Below, piece after piece: positions 16,637 to 23,461 of a stretch of DNA of 23,948 nt (position 1 is its first letter; each line of letters opens with the position of its first letter). The stretch comes from DASWOJ01 sp964242325 (GTDB taxonomy: Bacteria > Pseudomonadota > Alphaproteobacteria > Acetobacterales > Acetobacteraceae). Below the pieces are notes generated by a model that was not told the DNA's origin, did no database searches, and saw only the letters and a list, made by a program, of their open reading frames with translations. The stretch lies in NCBI GenBank assembly GCA_964242325.1, contig CAXTCI010000075.1:1-23948 (forward strand). The letters run 5' to 3'. A program made the translations under genes and the position numbers.

Positions 16637-16775
16637 TCCCGGCCGGTCCCGTAGCTCATCGCCGCGTCGCCGTGCACCTGGCGACGGTCCAAGCAGCTCG
16701 GGCGATCAACAGATATCATGACCCCGCTGGCACTCCCGTCAGTCCGCATTGCCGCCTCGCGCCGATGATGGAGGC

Positions 16776-16837
16776 GGAACGCGGCGTTCCTATGTATTCG
16801 CGTTACGGAGGCTTCACACATCAGTCCGTTGACGGAC
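16776..16837. promoter_or_regulatory. Two perfect palindromes upstream of the second ABC operon
   Basis: GGAACG-CGG-CGTTCC (16776-16790) and GTCCGT-TG-ACGGAC (16824-16837) lie in the 250-bp spacer 16637-16886, in which no gene is seen. Both are exact, and they are centred about 48 bp apart. They are candidate operators for the importer operon starting at 16887. No clear -35/-10 pair was found, so the promoter position is unknown. Confidence 0.35.
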
Positions 16838-16886
16838 CGCGCCTATTTCCGGCAGCGTACGGTCGAGCGCAACAACAGGCGAACGC

Positions 16887-17945
16887 ATGACCCAAGTGAC
16901 CCGACGAGCCGGCCTGGCCCTGTCCCTGGGGGGCGCGGCGTCCCTGCTAGCCGGCCCTGGCCGCGCCGCGCCGCCCGACGACCTGATCGAGCGCGCCCGC
17001 AAGGAAGGTGCCGTCAACAGCGTCGGCATGCCCGACGACTGGGCCAACTGGGAGGCGACCTGGAAGGCTGTCACCGCCAAGTACGGCCTGAAGCATACCG
17101 ATACCGACATGAGCAGCGCCGAGGAGCTGGCGAAGTTCGCAGCCGAACGCTCCAACGCTTCTGCCGACATCGGCGACGTGGGTTTCGACTTCTGCGGCGT
17201 CGCGGTGCAGCGCGGCCTAGCCGCCCCGTATAAGCCCAGCACGTTCGACCAAATCCCCGAATGGGCGCGCGACCCGGAGGGGCGCTGGATGCTGGCCTAC
17301 ACCGGCACCATCGCCTTCGCCGTGGCGAAGGACGTGCCGAACCCGCCGCGCTCCTGGGCGGACCTGCTGACTGGAAGCTACAAGGTAGCCGCGGGCGACG
17401 TGGGCAAGGCGTCGCAGTCCAACGCCGCCGTGCTGGCCTGCGCCATCGCCATGGGCGGCGACGAGCAGCGGATCGACCCGGCGATGGACCTGTTCGCCAA
17501 GCTCGCCAAGCAGAAGCGCCTGCTCACCGTCACGGCGCTTCCGGCCAACATGGGGCGCGGGGAGATCCAGGTCGGGCTGATGTGGGACTTCAACGCCCTG
17601 AGCTACCGCGACAAGGTCGGCGGCGGACGGTTCGAGGCCGTGATCCCTTCCGACGGCTCCGTCACCAGCGGCTACTCCACGATCATCAACTCGTATGCCA
17701 AGGACCCGAACGCGGCGCGGCTGGTGCGGGAGTATATCTTCGGCGACGAGGGCCAGCTCAACCTCGCCGACGGCTATGCCCGGCCGATCCGGGTGGACCA
17801 CCTGACGCTGCCGGACGCCACGCGCGCCAAGCTGCTGCCCACGGCGCAGTATGCCAAGGCCCGCCCAATCAACCCGGTGCTGTGGAGCGACGGCGCAAAG
17901 CGGGTCCCGGCCCTTTGGCAGGAGAAGGTGCTGACCGAGATGTAG
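16887..17945 (+). CDS. ABC transporter substrate-binding protein (AfuA/PhnS/PotD-like)
   Basis: This is the periplasmic receptor of the second importer, 352 aa. A twin-arginine-like signal (TRRAGLALSLGGAASLLAG, then GRAAP) precedes a family-1-type binding fold: ERARKEGAVNSVGMPDDWAN at the mature N-terminus, FAAERSNASADIGDVGFDF, AYTGTIAFAVAKDVPNPPRS, SWADLL, and VIPSDGSVTSGYSTIINSYA, ending in the ARLVREYIFGDEGQ helix. This resembles receptors for ferric ion, polyamine or 2-aminoethylphosphonate importers; the ligand is not determined. An AGG box lies upstream of ATG 16887. The next gene begins one codon past its TAG in the same frame. Confidence 0.87.
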   Translation: MTQVTRRAGLALSLGGAASLLAGPGRAAPPDDLIERARKEGAVNSVGMPDDWANWEATWKAVTAKYGLKHTDTDMSSAEELAKFAAERSNASADIGDVGFDFCGVAVQRGLAAPYKPSTFDQIPEWARDPEGRWMLAYTGTIAFAVAKDVPNPPRSWADLLTGSYKVAAGDVGKASQSNAAVLACAIAMGGDEQRIDPAMDLFAKLAKQKRLLTVTALPANMGRGEIQVGLMWDFNALSYRDKVGGGRFEAVIPSDGSVTSGYSTIINSYAKDPNAARLVREYIFGDEGQLNLADGYARPIRVDHLTLPDATRAKLLPTAQYAKARPINPVLWSDGAKRVPALWQEKVLTEM

Positions 17946-17948
17946 GGG

Positions 17949-18758
17949 GTGCTGCCTCCTGCCCAGCGCCTGGTCTTCGTGCTTTTGGATGGGCTGCGCC
18001 TGGATGCGGCAGGCGCCTGCATGGGCTATGTGCAGGCGGAGGCCGCGGCCGCCGGGCGATCCTGCATCCCGGTGGCGGCGGAGCTGCCCAGCCTGTCCCG
18101 GCCGCTTTATGAAACGCTGATGACCGGCGTGCCCCCGGTCCGCAGCGGCATCACCGGCAACGGCGTAGTGCGCCGGTCGCGTTACCCCAGCGTGTTCGAC
18201 CATACAAGGGGGGCCGGTGGGACGACTGCTGCGGCCGCCTACCACTGGTTCTCGGAGCTGTATAACCAGGCTCCGTTCCAGCCGGCGCACCGTGTGACGC
18301 ACGACCCCGCCGCTGCTATCCAGCACGGCCTGTTCTATTGGCGGGACGGCTACCCGGATGACCACCTGTTCGCCGATGCCGAGGCGCTGCGCCGGCAGCA
18401 TGGGCCGCACTTCCTGCTGGTTCATTCCATGGGCATAGACGACGCCGGGCACCGGCACGGCGGGGCTAGCAAGGAATACCGGGCCGCCGCCCGCCACGCC
18501 GACGAGCTGCTGTCCCGGCACATGCCGGCTTGGCTGGGTGACGGGTATGCCGTCATCGTCACCAGCGACCACGGCATGGGCGATGACGGCAGCCACGGCG
18601 GCCCTGGCCCCGATGAGACGCTGGTGCCGTTCTGGCTGTTTGGCGCGGGGCGGTCGCCGGAAGGGATCGCGCTGCGGCAGACCGAGATCGCCGGCACCGC
18701 CTGCGCCCTGATGGGCGTGCCGCATGACGGCATGTCCGCCAACCCGGCCCTGCTATGA
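17949..18758 (+). CDS. Alkaline-phosphatase-superfamily hydrolase (NPP/phosphonoacetate-hydrolase-like)
   Basis: This compact 269-aa metal-dependent phosphoesterase or phosphonate hydrolase has the whole set of expected ligands: Asp14 (VLLDGLRLD), Ser50 as probable nucleophile (SLSRPLYETLMTG), Asp164 and His168 (GIDDAGHRHG), Asp207 and His208 (VTSDHGMGD), and His216 (SHGG). No signal peptide is visible, so it probably acts in the cytoplasm on an imported organophosphorus compound. The start is a GTG at 17949; the preceding TAG (17943-17945) is in the same frame with one GGG codon between, and no good Shine-Dalgarno spacing exists, so reinitiation after the upstream gene is likely. Its TGA overlaps the permease ATG (ATGA at 18755). 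The substrate is unknown. Confidence 0.85.
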   Translation: MLPPAQRLVFVLLDGLRLDAAGACMGYVQAEAAAAGRSCIPVAAELPSLSRPLYETLMTGVPPVRSGITGNGVVRRSRYPSVFDHTRGAGGTTAAAAYHWFSELYNQAPFQPAHRVTHDPAAAIQHGLFYWRDGYPDDHLFADAEALRRQHGPHFLLVHSMGIDDAGHRHGGASKEYRAAARHADELLSRHMPAWLGDGYAVIVTSDHGMGDDGSHGGPGPDETLVPFWLFGAGRSPEGIALRQTEIAGTACALMGVPHDGMSANPALL

Positions 18759-19573
18759 CCCGGCGCGCCGTGGTCCTGTGGGCCGTCCCCTTCATCCTGG
18801 CCGTGCTGGGGTTCGAGGTGCTGCCGGCGCTGTCCGTGCTGTCCGGCAGCTTCGTGCGCGAAGGCGAGTGGTCCCTAGGCAACTACGGCGCGCTGCTGGG
18901 CAGCCGGTTCTACCGGGGGGCCTTCGCCACCAGCATCCAGGTGTCGCTGCTGACCAGCGCGGTCGGCCTGGGCATCGGCCTGCCGCTGGCGCTGGCGCTG
19001 CACCGCCGGACGCCGCCGGTGCAGCGGCGCTTCCTGACGCTGTTCAACGTCGCCAGCAACTTCGTCGGCGTGCCGCTGGCGCTCGCCTTTACCATCCTGG
19101 CCGGGGTGAACGGCGTCGTGACGCTGCTGCTGGTGCGGTCGGGGCTGGTGCAGGACTTCAACATCTACTCGCTGCAGGGGTTGATGCTGGTTTACGCCTA
19201 CTTCCAAGTGCCGTTCGCCGTGCTGGTGCTGTTCCCGAGCCTGGGGGCACTGACGCCCGACCTGCACGAGCAGGCCCGGCTGATGGGCGCGTCGCGGCTG
19301 ACCTTCTGGCTGCGGATCGGCCTGCCGGTGCTGGCGCCCAGCTTGGCCGGCAGCTTCATCCTGCTGTTCGCCAACGCGATGGGCACCTATGCCACGGCCT
19401 ATGCGCTGATCGGCGGCGGCGCCAACCTGGTGACGATCCGCATCGGCGAGCTGGTGGCCGGCGACGTGTTCACCGACCCGAACCTGGCCAACGCGCTGGC
19501 TGTGCTGCTGGTGCTGGTGCTGCTGGTGCCGATCCTGGTGGACCAGCTCCTGCTGCGCCGGCGCCGTGGCTGA
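18755..19573 (+). CDS. ABC transporter permease (PotB/PhnU-like)
   Basis: This 272-aa inner-membrane subunit has about six hydrophobic segments and the cytoplasmic EAA loop EQARLMGASRLTFWLRIGLP (172-191) that docks the ATPase. The N-terminal MTRRAVVLWAVPFILAVLGF is the first membrane helix, followed by a periplasmic loop with LGNYGALLGSRFYRGAF, typical of the polyamine/phosphonate/iron permease group. The start overlaps the phosphatase stop by ATGA. It likely pairs with the next gene product to form the channel. Confidence 0.92.
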   Translation: MTRRAVVLWAVPFILAVLGFEVLPALSVLSGSFVREGEWSLGNYGALLGSRFYRGAFATSIQVSLLTSAVGLGIGLPLALALHRRTPPVQRRFLTLFNVASNFVGVPLALAFTILAGVNGVVTLLLVRSGLVQDFNIYSLQGLMLVYAYFQVPFAVLVLFPSLGALTPDLHEQARLMGASRLTFWLRIGLPVLAPSLAGSFILLFANAMGTYATAYALIGGGANLVTIRIGELVAGDVFTDPNLANALAVLLVLVLLVPILVDQLLLRRRRG

Positions 19574-20402
19574 GACCCGCGGGACCGTGATGCGCAGGAC
19601 TGTAATGCGCGGGACTGGGCAGCCAGGGGCTCTGGCCGACCGGGTATTGATCGGGGTGGTATCGGCCCTGCTGCTGCTGCCGGTGCTTGCGGTGGGCGTC
19701 AATGCCGTGGCGACGGACTGGTACTCCGGCCTGGCGCCGGCCGGGCTGACGCTGGGATGGTTCGGCACGGTGCTGGGCAACCCGGCATTCCAGGCGGCGC
19801 TGGGCCGGTCCCTGTTCATCGCCGCCGGATCGGTCGTGCTGCAGGTGCTCGTCAGCGTGCCGGCGATCCTTGCGGCGCATTGCTACCTGCCTTGGCTGGA
19901 CCGCTGGATGGAGCGGCTGGTGGTGCTGCCCTACGCGCTGCCGCAGGTGGTGTTGGTGGTGGGGCTGCTGGGCATCTACGCCAACGATCCGCTGGTGCTG
20001 ATCGGCACGCCCTGGATACTGCTGCTGGGCTACCTGCCTCTCGCGTTCCCGCTGCTGTATCTGCCGCTCAAAAACAACCTGCGGGCGCTGCCGGTGCATG
20101 AACTGCTGGACGCCGGGCACCTGGTAGGGGCAAGCGACCTAGTCATTACCAGGCGGGTGATCCTGCCCTGCGTCGCGCCGGGCCTGGTGGTCGGGCTGTC
20201 CATGGTGTTCGCGCTGAGCTTCGCCGAGTTCGTGTTCGCCAACATGCTGGTGGGCGGCAACTTCCAAACCCTGGCGATCTACCTGTTCGGGCAGCGGCAG
20301 AAAGTCGGGCAGGTCACGGCGGTGATCGTAGTGGTTTACTTCGCAGCGATGTGGCTCTCGACCGTGGTGGCCCTGTCAACCCTGCGGCGGCACCCGGCAT
20401 GA
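19566..20402 (+). CDS. ABC transporter permease (PotC/PhnV-like)
   Basis: This is the second channel subunit, 278 aa from GTG 19566, which overlaps the previous gene by 8 nt. The EAA loop LLDAGHLVGASDLVITRRVI (180-199) and about six membrane segments are clear. The N-terminus before the first helix is unusual: residues 3-17 are three copies of a pentapeptide (ETRGT, VMRRT, VMRGT) encoded by 15-bp tandem repeats. These create alternative in-frame starts at ATG 19590 and ATG 19605; the latter has AGGA (19596-19599) 5 nt upstream and may be the main start. Its stop TGA lies in the first copy of a 26-bp tandem duplication. Confidence 0.9.
   Translation: MAETRGTVMRRTVMRGTGQPGALADRVLIGVVSALLLLPVLAVGVNAVATDWYSGLAPAGLTLGWFGTVLGNPAFQAALGRSLFIAAGSVVLQVLVSVPAILAAHCYLPWLDRWMERLVVLPYALPQVVLVVGLLGIYANDPLVLIGTPWILLLGYLPLAFPLLYLPLKNNLRALPVHELLDAGHLVGASDLVITRRVILPCVAPGLVVGLSMVFALSFAEFVFANMLVGGNFQTLAIYLFGQRQKVGQVTAVIVVVYFAAMWLSTVVALSTLRRHPA
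19572..19616 (+). repeat. Three tandem 15-bp repeats at the start of the second permease
   Basis: Three adjacent 15-bp units encode ETRGT-VMRRT-VMRGT. The last two units match at 13 of 15 positions and each supplies an ATG. The first is more diverged but shares the CGC-GGG-AC core. Because the unit is a multiple of three, copy number changes would keep the frame and add or remove start codons. Confidence 0.75.
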
Positions 20403-20450
20403 GCCGGCTGGCGATAGACATACCATGAGCCGGCTGGCGATAGACATACC
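20399..20450 (+). repeat. Exact 26-bp tandem duplication with two chained 9-codon ORFs
   Basis: Two identical 26-bp units (20399-20424 and 20425-20450) begin ATGAGCCGGCTGG; the first 7 bp recur a third time at the ATPase start (20451). Each unit encodes MSRLAIDIP then a TGA overlapping the next ATG. Hence the permease stop (20400-20402), two mini-ORFs (20399-20428, 20425-20454) and the ATPase start (20451) are linked by consecutive ATGA overlaps. No strong Shine-Dalgarno sequence is present before ATG 20451, so coupled reinitiation is plausible. Translation of the mini-ORFs is inferred. Confidence 0.85.
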
Positions 20451-21485
20451 ATGAGCCTGGTCCGCATCCGCGGCTTTGCCAAGTCATACGGCGACACGCC
20501 CGTGTTCGCCGGGGTGGACCTGGACGTGGCGCAAGGCGAGATGTGCATCCTGCTGGGGCCGTCCGGCTGCGGCAAGACGACGCTGCTGCGTGCGGTTGCC
20601 GGGCTGGTGCAGCCGGACGCGGGCACGCTGGAGATCGGCGGCAAGGACGCGACCCGGCTGCCGCCGCAGGCGCGCGGCATCGCCATGACGTTCCAGCACT
20701 ATGCGCTGTTTCCCAACATGACGGTGCGGCAGAACCTGGCCTTCGGCTTGCAGCAGCAGCGGTTCGGCGTGGAAGGGCGGCGGCTGTCCCGGGCGGAGGT
20801 GGCGGCCAAGGTGGACGCCGCGTTGGAGTTGATGGAGCTGGCTCCCCGTGCCGACGCCCGCCCGGCGGCGCTATCCGGCGGGCAGAAGCAGCGTGTCGCC
20901 CTGGCCCGCGCCCTGGTGCTGGAGCCGGTCCTGCTGTTGCTGGACGAGCCGCTGTCCGCGCTCGACGCGCAAATACGCAAGCGCCTGCGCGATGAGCTGA
21001 AGCGCCTGCAGCGCGAAACCGGCTTCACCGCCATCCTGGTCACCCACGACCAGGAGGAGGCGCTGGTGCTGGGCGATCAGGTCGCGGTGATGAGCGCCGG
21101 GCGCATCGTCCAGGCCGGCCCGGCGCGGGAGGTGTATGACCGCCCGGCCACCCGCTTCGTCGCCGGGTTCATCGGCGACTTCAACGTGCTGGAGCCTGAC
21201 GCGGTAAGCCGCCTGTTCGGCCAGCGCGCCGGCTGCGCCTGGGCCGTGCATCCCGAGGCGTTCGACCTGCTGCCGACGCCGCCGGCAGCCGACAGGGACG
21301 GGTTGTGGGTGGAGGCGGCTGTCACCGACCTGCGCGTGCACGGTCCGGTCCTGCGCTACCTGGTCCTGGCCTGCGGGACGGAGCTGAAGGTGGACACCCT
21401 GAACCGCTCCAGCGTCCCGACCCTGCGCCGCGGTGAGCGGGTCTGGCTGCATCTGGACCGCAGCCAGGTGCGGGAGGTTGCCTGA
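20451..21485 (+). CDS. ABC transporter ATP-binding protein (PotA/PhnT-like)
   Basis: This 344-aa ATPase energises the importer. Walker A GPSGCGKTT (36-44), Q-loop Gln82 (TFQHYALFPNMTVRQN), signature LSGGQKQRVALARAL (141-155), Walker B LLLLDEPLSALD (161-172) and the H-loop His199 (LVTHDQEEA) are all intact. Residues from about 235 form the C-terminal TOBE-type domain (WAVHPEAFDLLPTPP and following) seen in polyamine, iron and phosphonate importers. ATG 20451 is taken as the start because the protein core begins at once (SLVRIRGFAKSYGDTPVF). The gene is the last of the operon and converges on the TRAP genes. Confidence 0.94.
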   Translation: MSLVRIRGFAKSYGDTPVFAGVDLDVAQGEMCILLGPSGCGKTTLLRAVAGLVQPDAGTLEIGGKDATRLPPQARGIAMTFQHYALFPNMTVRQNLAFGLQQQRFGVEGRRLSRAEVAAKVDAALELMELAPRADARPAALSGGQKQRVALARALVLEPVLLLLDEPLSALDAQIRKRLRDELKRLQRETGFTAILVTHDQEEALVLGDQVAVMSAGRIVQAGPAREVYDRPATRFVAGFIGDFNVLEPDAVSRLFGQRAGCAWAVHPEAFDLLPTPPAADRDGLWVEAAVTDLRVHGPVLRYLVLACGTELKVDTLNRSSVPTLRRGERVWLHLDRSQVREVA

Positions 21486-21533
21486 GGGGCGGCAGCCTTA
21501 TCCTAACGGCCTTTAGAACTCCGAAGCAGGTCG

Positions 21534-21568
21534 GACGCGGCATCACCATGAGTTGGGGACACCGCGTC
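21534..21568. terminator. GC-rich hairpin between convergent operons
   Basis: GACGCGG (21534-21540) and CCGCGTC (21562-21568) form a 7-bp stem with a 21-nt loop in the 86-bp spacer between the ABC ATPase and the convergent TRAP permease. No U-run follows on either strand. It is a possible bidirectional terminator, weakly supported. Confidence 0.25.
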
Positions 21569-21571
21569 GGG

Positions 21572-23458
21572 TCAGTATCCCGCCAGGCGCGGCAGGGTGG
21601 TCGTAAGCTGCGGCACGAAGGCAATTACCAGCAGGCACAGCAGCAGCAGGCCGAGATACTTCATGATCGGCACGACCGTTTCCTCCAGCCGAACCCCGCC
21701 GATCAGGCAGGACCCGTACAGCCCCAGCCCAAGCGGCGGCGCAAACAGGCCGATGCCCATGCCGATCACCAGCACAATGCCATAATGCAGCGGGTCCACG
21801 CCAAGCTGCCGGGCCACCGGCATTAATAGCGGGCCGAAGATGATGAGGGCCGCGGCGCCCTCCAGCACCGACCCCATCACCACGAGGATCACGATGGACA
21901 GCAGCAGGAACAGCCAGCTTCCGTGTGCAGCGGACACCTGCACCAGCACCTCGGCGATGGCATGGGGCACCTGCTGCAACGTCAGCACGTAGGCCAGGCC
22001 CTGCGCCGTGGATACGATGAACAGCACCATGCCCGATCGGACCGCGGCATGGCGCATGACCGCCGCAGTGCCCCGCCAAGTTGTTTCCCGGAACGCCACC
22101 GCTCCCACGAGCAAAGCATAGACGACGGCGAAGGCCGAGATCTCCGTCGCCGTGGCGAAGCCTGATCGGTAGCCGCCGAAGATCAGCACGATCAACCCAG
22201 CCGCGGCCAGGCCACTACCCCACATCCCGGCCGTGCCGCCCGGACCGGCGCCACCCTCGGGTCCGATGTCCGCAAGCTGCGTGCCGGGGCGCCCCAGCAG
22301 GATCACGAGCGCGATCAACGCCACCGCCATCAGGGCCGAGGGCACCAGACCCGCCATGAACAGCCCGCCGATGGACAGGTTGGCGACGAAGCCCAGGATG
22401 ATCAGGTTGACGCAGGGCGGGATCGTCTCCGCCATCACCGCGGAGGCCGCCAGCAGCGCCACAGCGTCGCCGGGCTTCTGGCCGGATTTCCGTGCCGCTG
22501 GAACCAGCACCGACCCTACTGCCGCCACGTCCGCCATCTTGGAGCCGGAGATGCCGGAGAACACGACCATGCTGAGCACCATGACCACGTCCAGCCCGCC
22601 GCGCAGCCGGCCGACACCGCGCTGCAGCAGCCCGATCAGGCGCACGGACATGCCGTTCGCCTCCATCAGGTAGCCGACCAGGATGAAGAACGGCACCGCC
22701 AGCAGCACGAAGTTGTCTATGCCCCGGGCAAGCTGCTGGGCGAAGAACTCGCCGGGCAGCATGTCGCCGCCCCAGATGAACACCAGCGTGGACAGCGCCA
22801 GCACGAAGGCGATGGGAACGCCCAATACCAGCGCCGCGACGAAGGCGACGCCCATCGCCGGCAGTAGGCCGGGCAGGCTGTCCGGCGCCAGTGCGGACCA
22901 GGCCCACCACGCCCCGGCGACCGCCGCCATTAGGACGGCCGCACCCACGAGGTTGCCCACGCGGTGCCGGCGCAGGCTGTCCAGGGCGAACACCGTCATG
23001 GCGACGGCCGCCAGGCACAGCGGCGCGAAGAACGCCTCCTGCGGCACGCCGGCTCCAACTGTCTGCCCGGCGGTGTCGAGCAGCAGCACCACGCCGTTCC
23101 ACGCCAGCGCTGCGGCGACCAGCACGACCACCAGGCCGACCAGCGCGTCGGTGCGCCCGCGCGCACGGGCGCCCAGCCGGTCCACGAAGAAGGTGACGCC
23201 CGCGTTTTCCCCGCGCGCCAGCGCCGCCGCGGCACCGAGGAAGCTGACGGCCAGCAGCAGGGTCCGTGCCGCATCGTCGCTCCACACCGGCGGCGAGTCG
23301 AAGAAGAACCGGGCCAGCACGGAGAACATCACGACGGCAAGGTCGGCGGCCAGCAGGACGGCAGCCAGCGTTTCCACCACCGTCAGCAGCAGCGAAACGC
23401 CGCGCCGCCACAGGCCGTGGCGGACGGCCATGGCGCCGCCGGCCGGGACCATGTCCAC
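21572..23458 (-). CDS. TRAP transporter fused permease (DctQ-DctM)
   Basis: This 628-aa membrane protein of a tripartite ATP-independent periplasmic transporter uses an ion gradient to import a small carboxylate-like solute. Residues about 1-175 are the small DctQ part (ETLAAVLLAADLAVVMFSVL, ARFFFDSPPVWSDDAARTLL). From about 190 onward is the large DctM part, with FILVGYLMEANGMSVRLIGL, VFSGISGSKMADVAAVGSVL, ASAVMAETIPPCVNLIILG and GIGLFAPPLGLGLY. Fusions of the two are known. The start is a GTG at 23458, one codon after the binding-protein TGA and in the same frame; ATG 23452 and ATG 23431 are alternatives. No strong Shine-Dalgarno sequence is visible, so translation is probably coupled to the upstream gene. 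Confidence 0.93.
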   Translation of the reverse strand: MDMVPAGGAMAVRHGLWRRGVSLLLTVVETLAAVLLAADLAVVMFSVLARFFFDSPPVWSDDAARTLLLAVSFLGAAAALARGENAGVTFFVDRLGARARGRTDALVGLVVVLVAAALAWNGVVLLLDTAGQTVGAGVPQEAFFAPLCLAAVAMTVFALDSLRRHRVGNLVGAAVLMAAVAGAWWAWSALAPDSLPGLLPAMGVAFVAALVLGVPIAFVLALSTLVFIWGGDMLPGEFFAQQLARGIDNFVLLAVPFFILVGYLMEANGMSVRLIGLLQRGVGRLRGGLDVVMVLSMVVFSGISGSKMADVAAVGSVLVPAARKSGQKPGDAVALLAASAVMAETIPPCVNLIILGFVANLSIGGLFMAGLVPSALMAVALIALVILLGRPGTQLADIGPEGGAGPGGTAGMWGSGLAAAGLIVLIFGGYRSGFATATEISAFAVVYALLVGAVAFRETTWRGTAAVMRHAAVRSGMVLFIVSTAQGLAYVLTLQQVPHAIAEVLVQVSAAHGSWLFLLLSIVILVVMGSVLEGAAALIIFGPLLMPVARQLGVDPLHYGIVLVIGMGIGLFAPPLGLGLYGSCLIGGVRLEETVVPIMKYLGLLLLCLLVIAFVPQLTTTLPRLAGY

Positions 23459-23461
23459 GGC

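Noticed and set aside
16637..16886. Small ORFs in the spacer before the second ABC operon (for example minus strand 16516-16821)
   Set aside because: They overlap the RraA-like gene on the opposite strand, have no domain and no ribosome binding site; considered chance frames.
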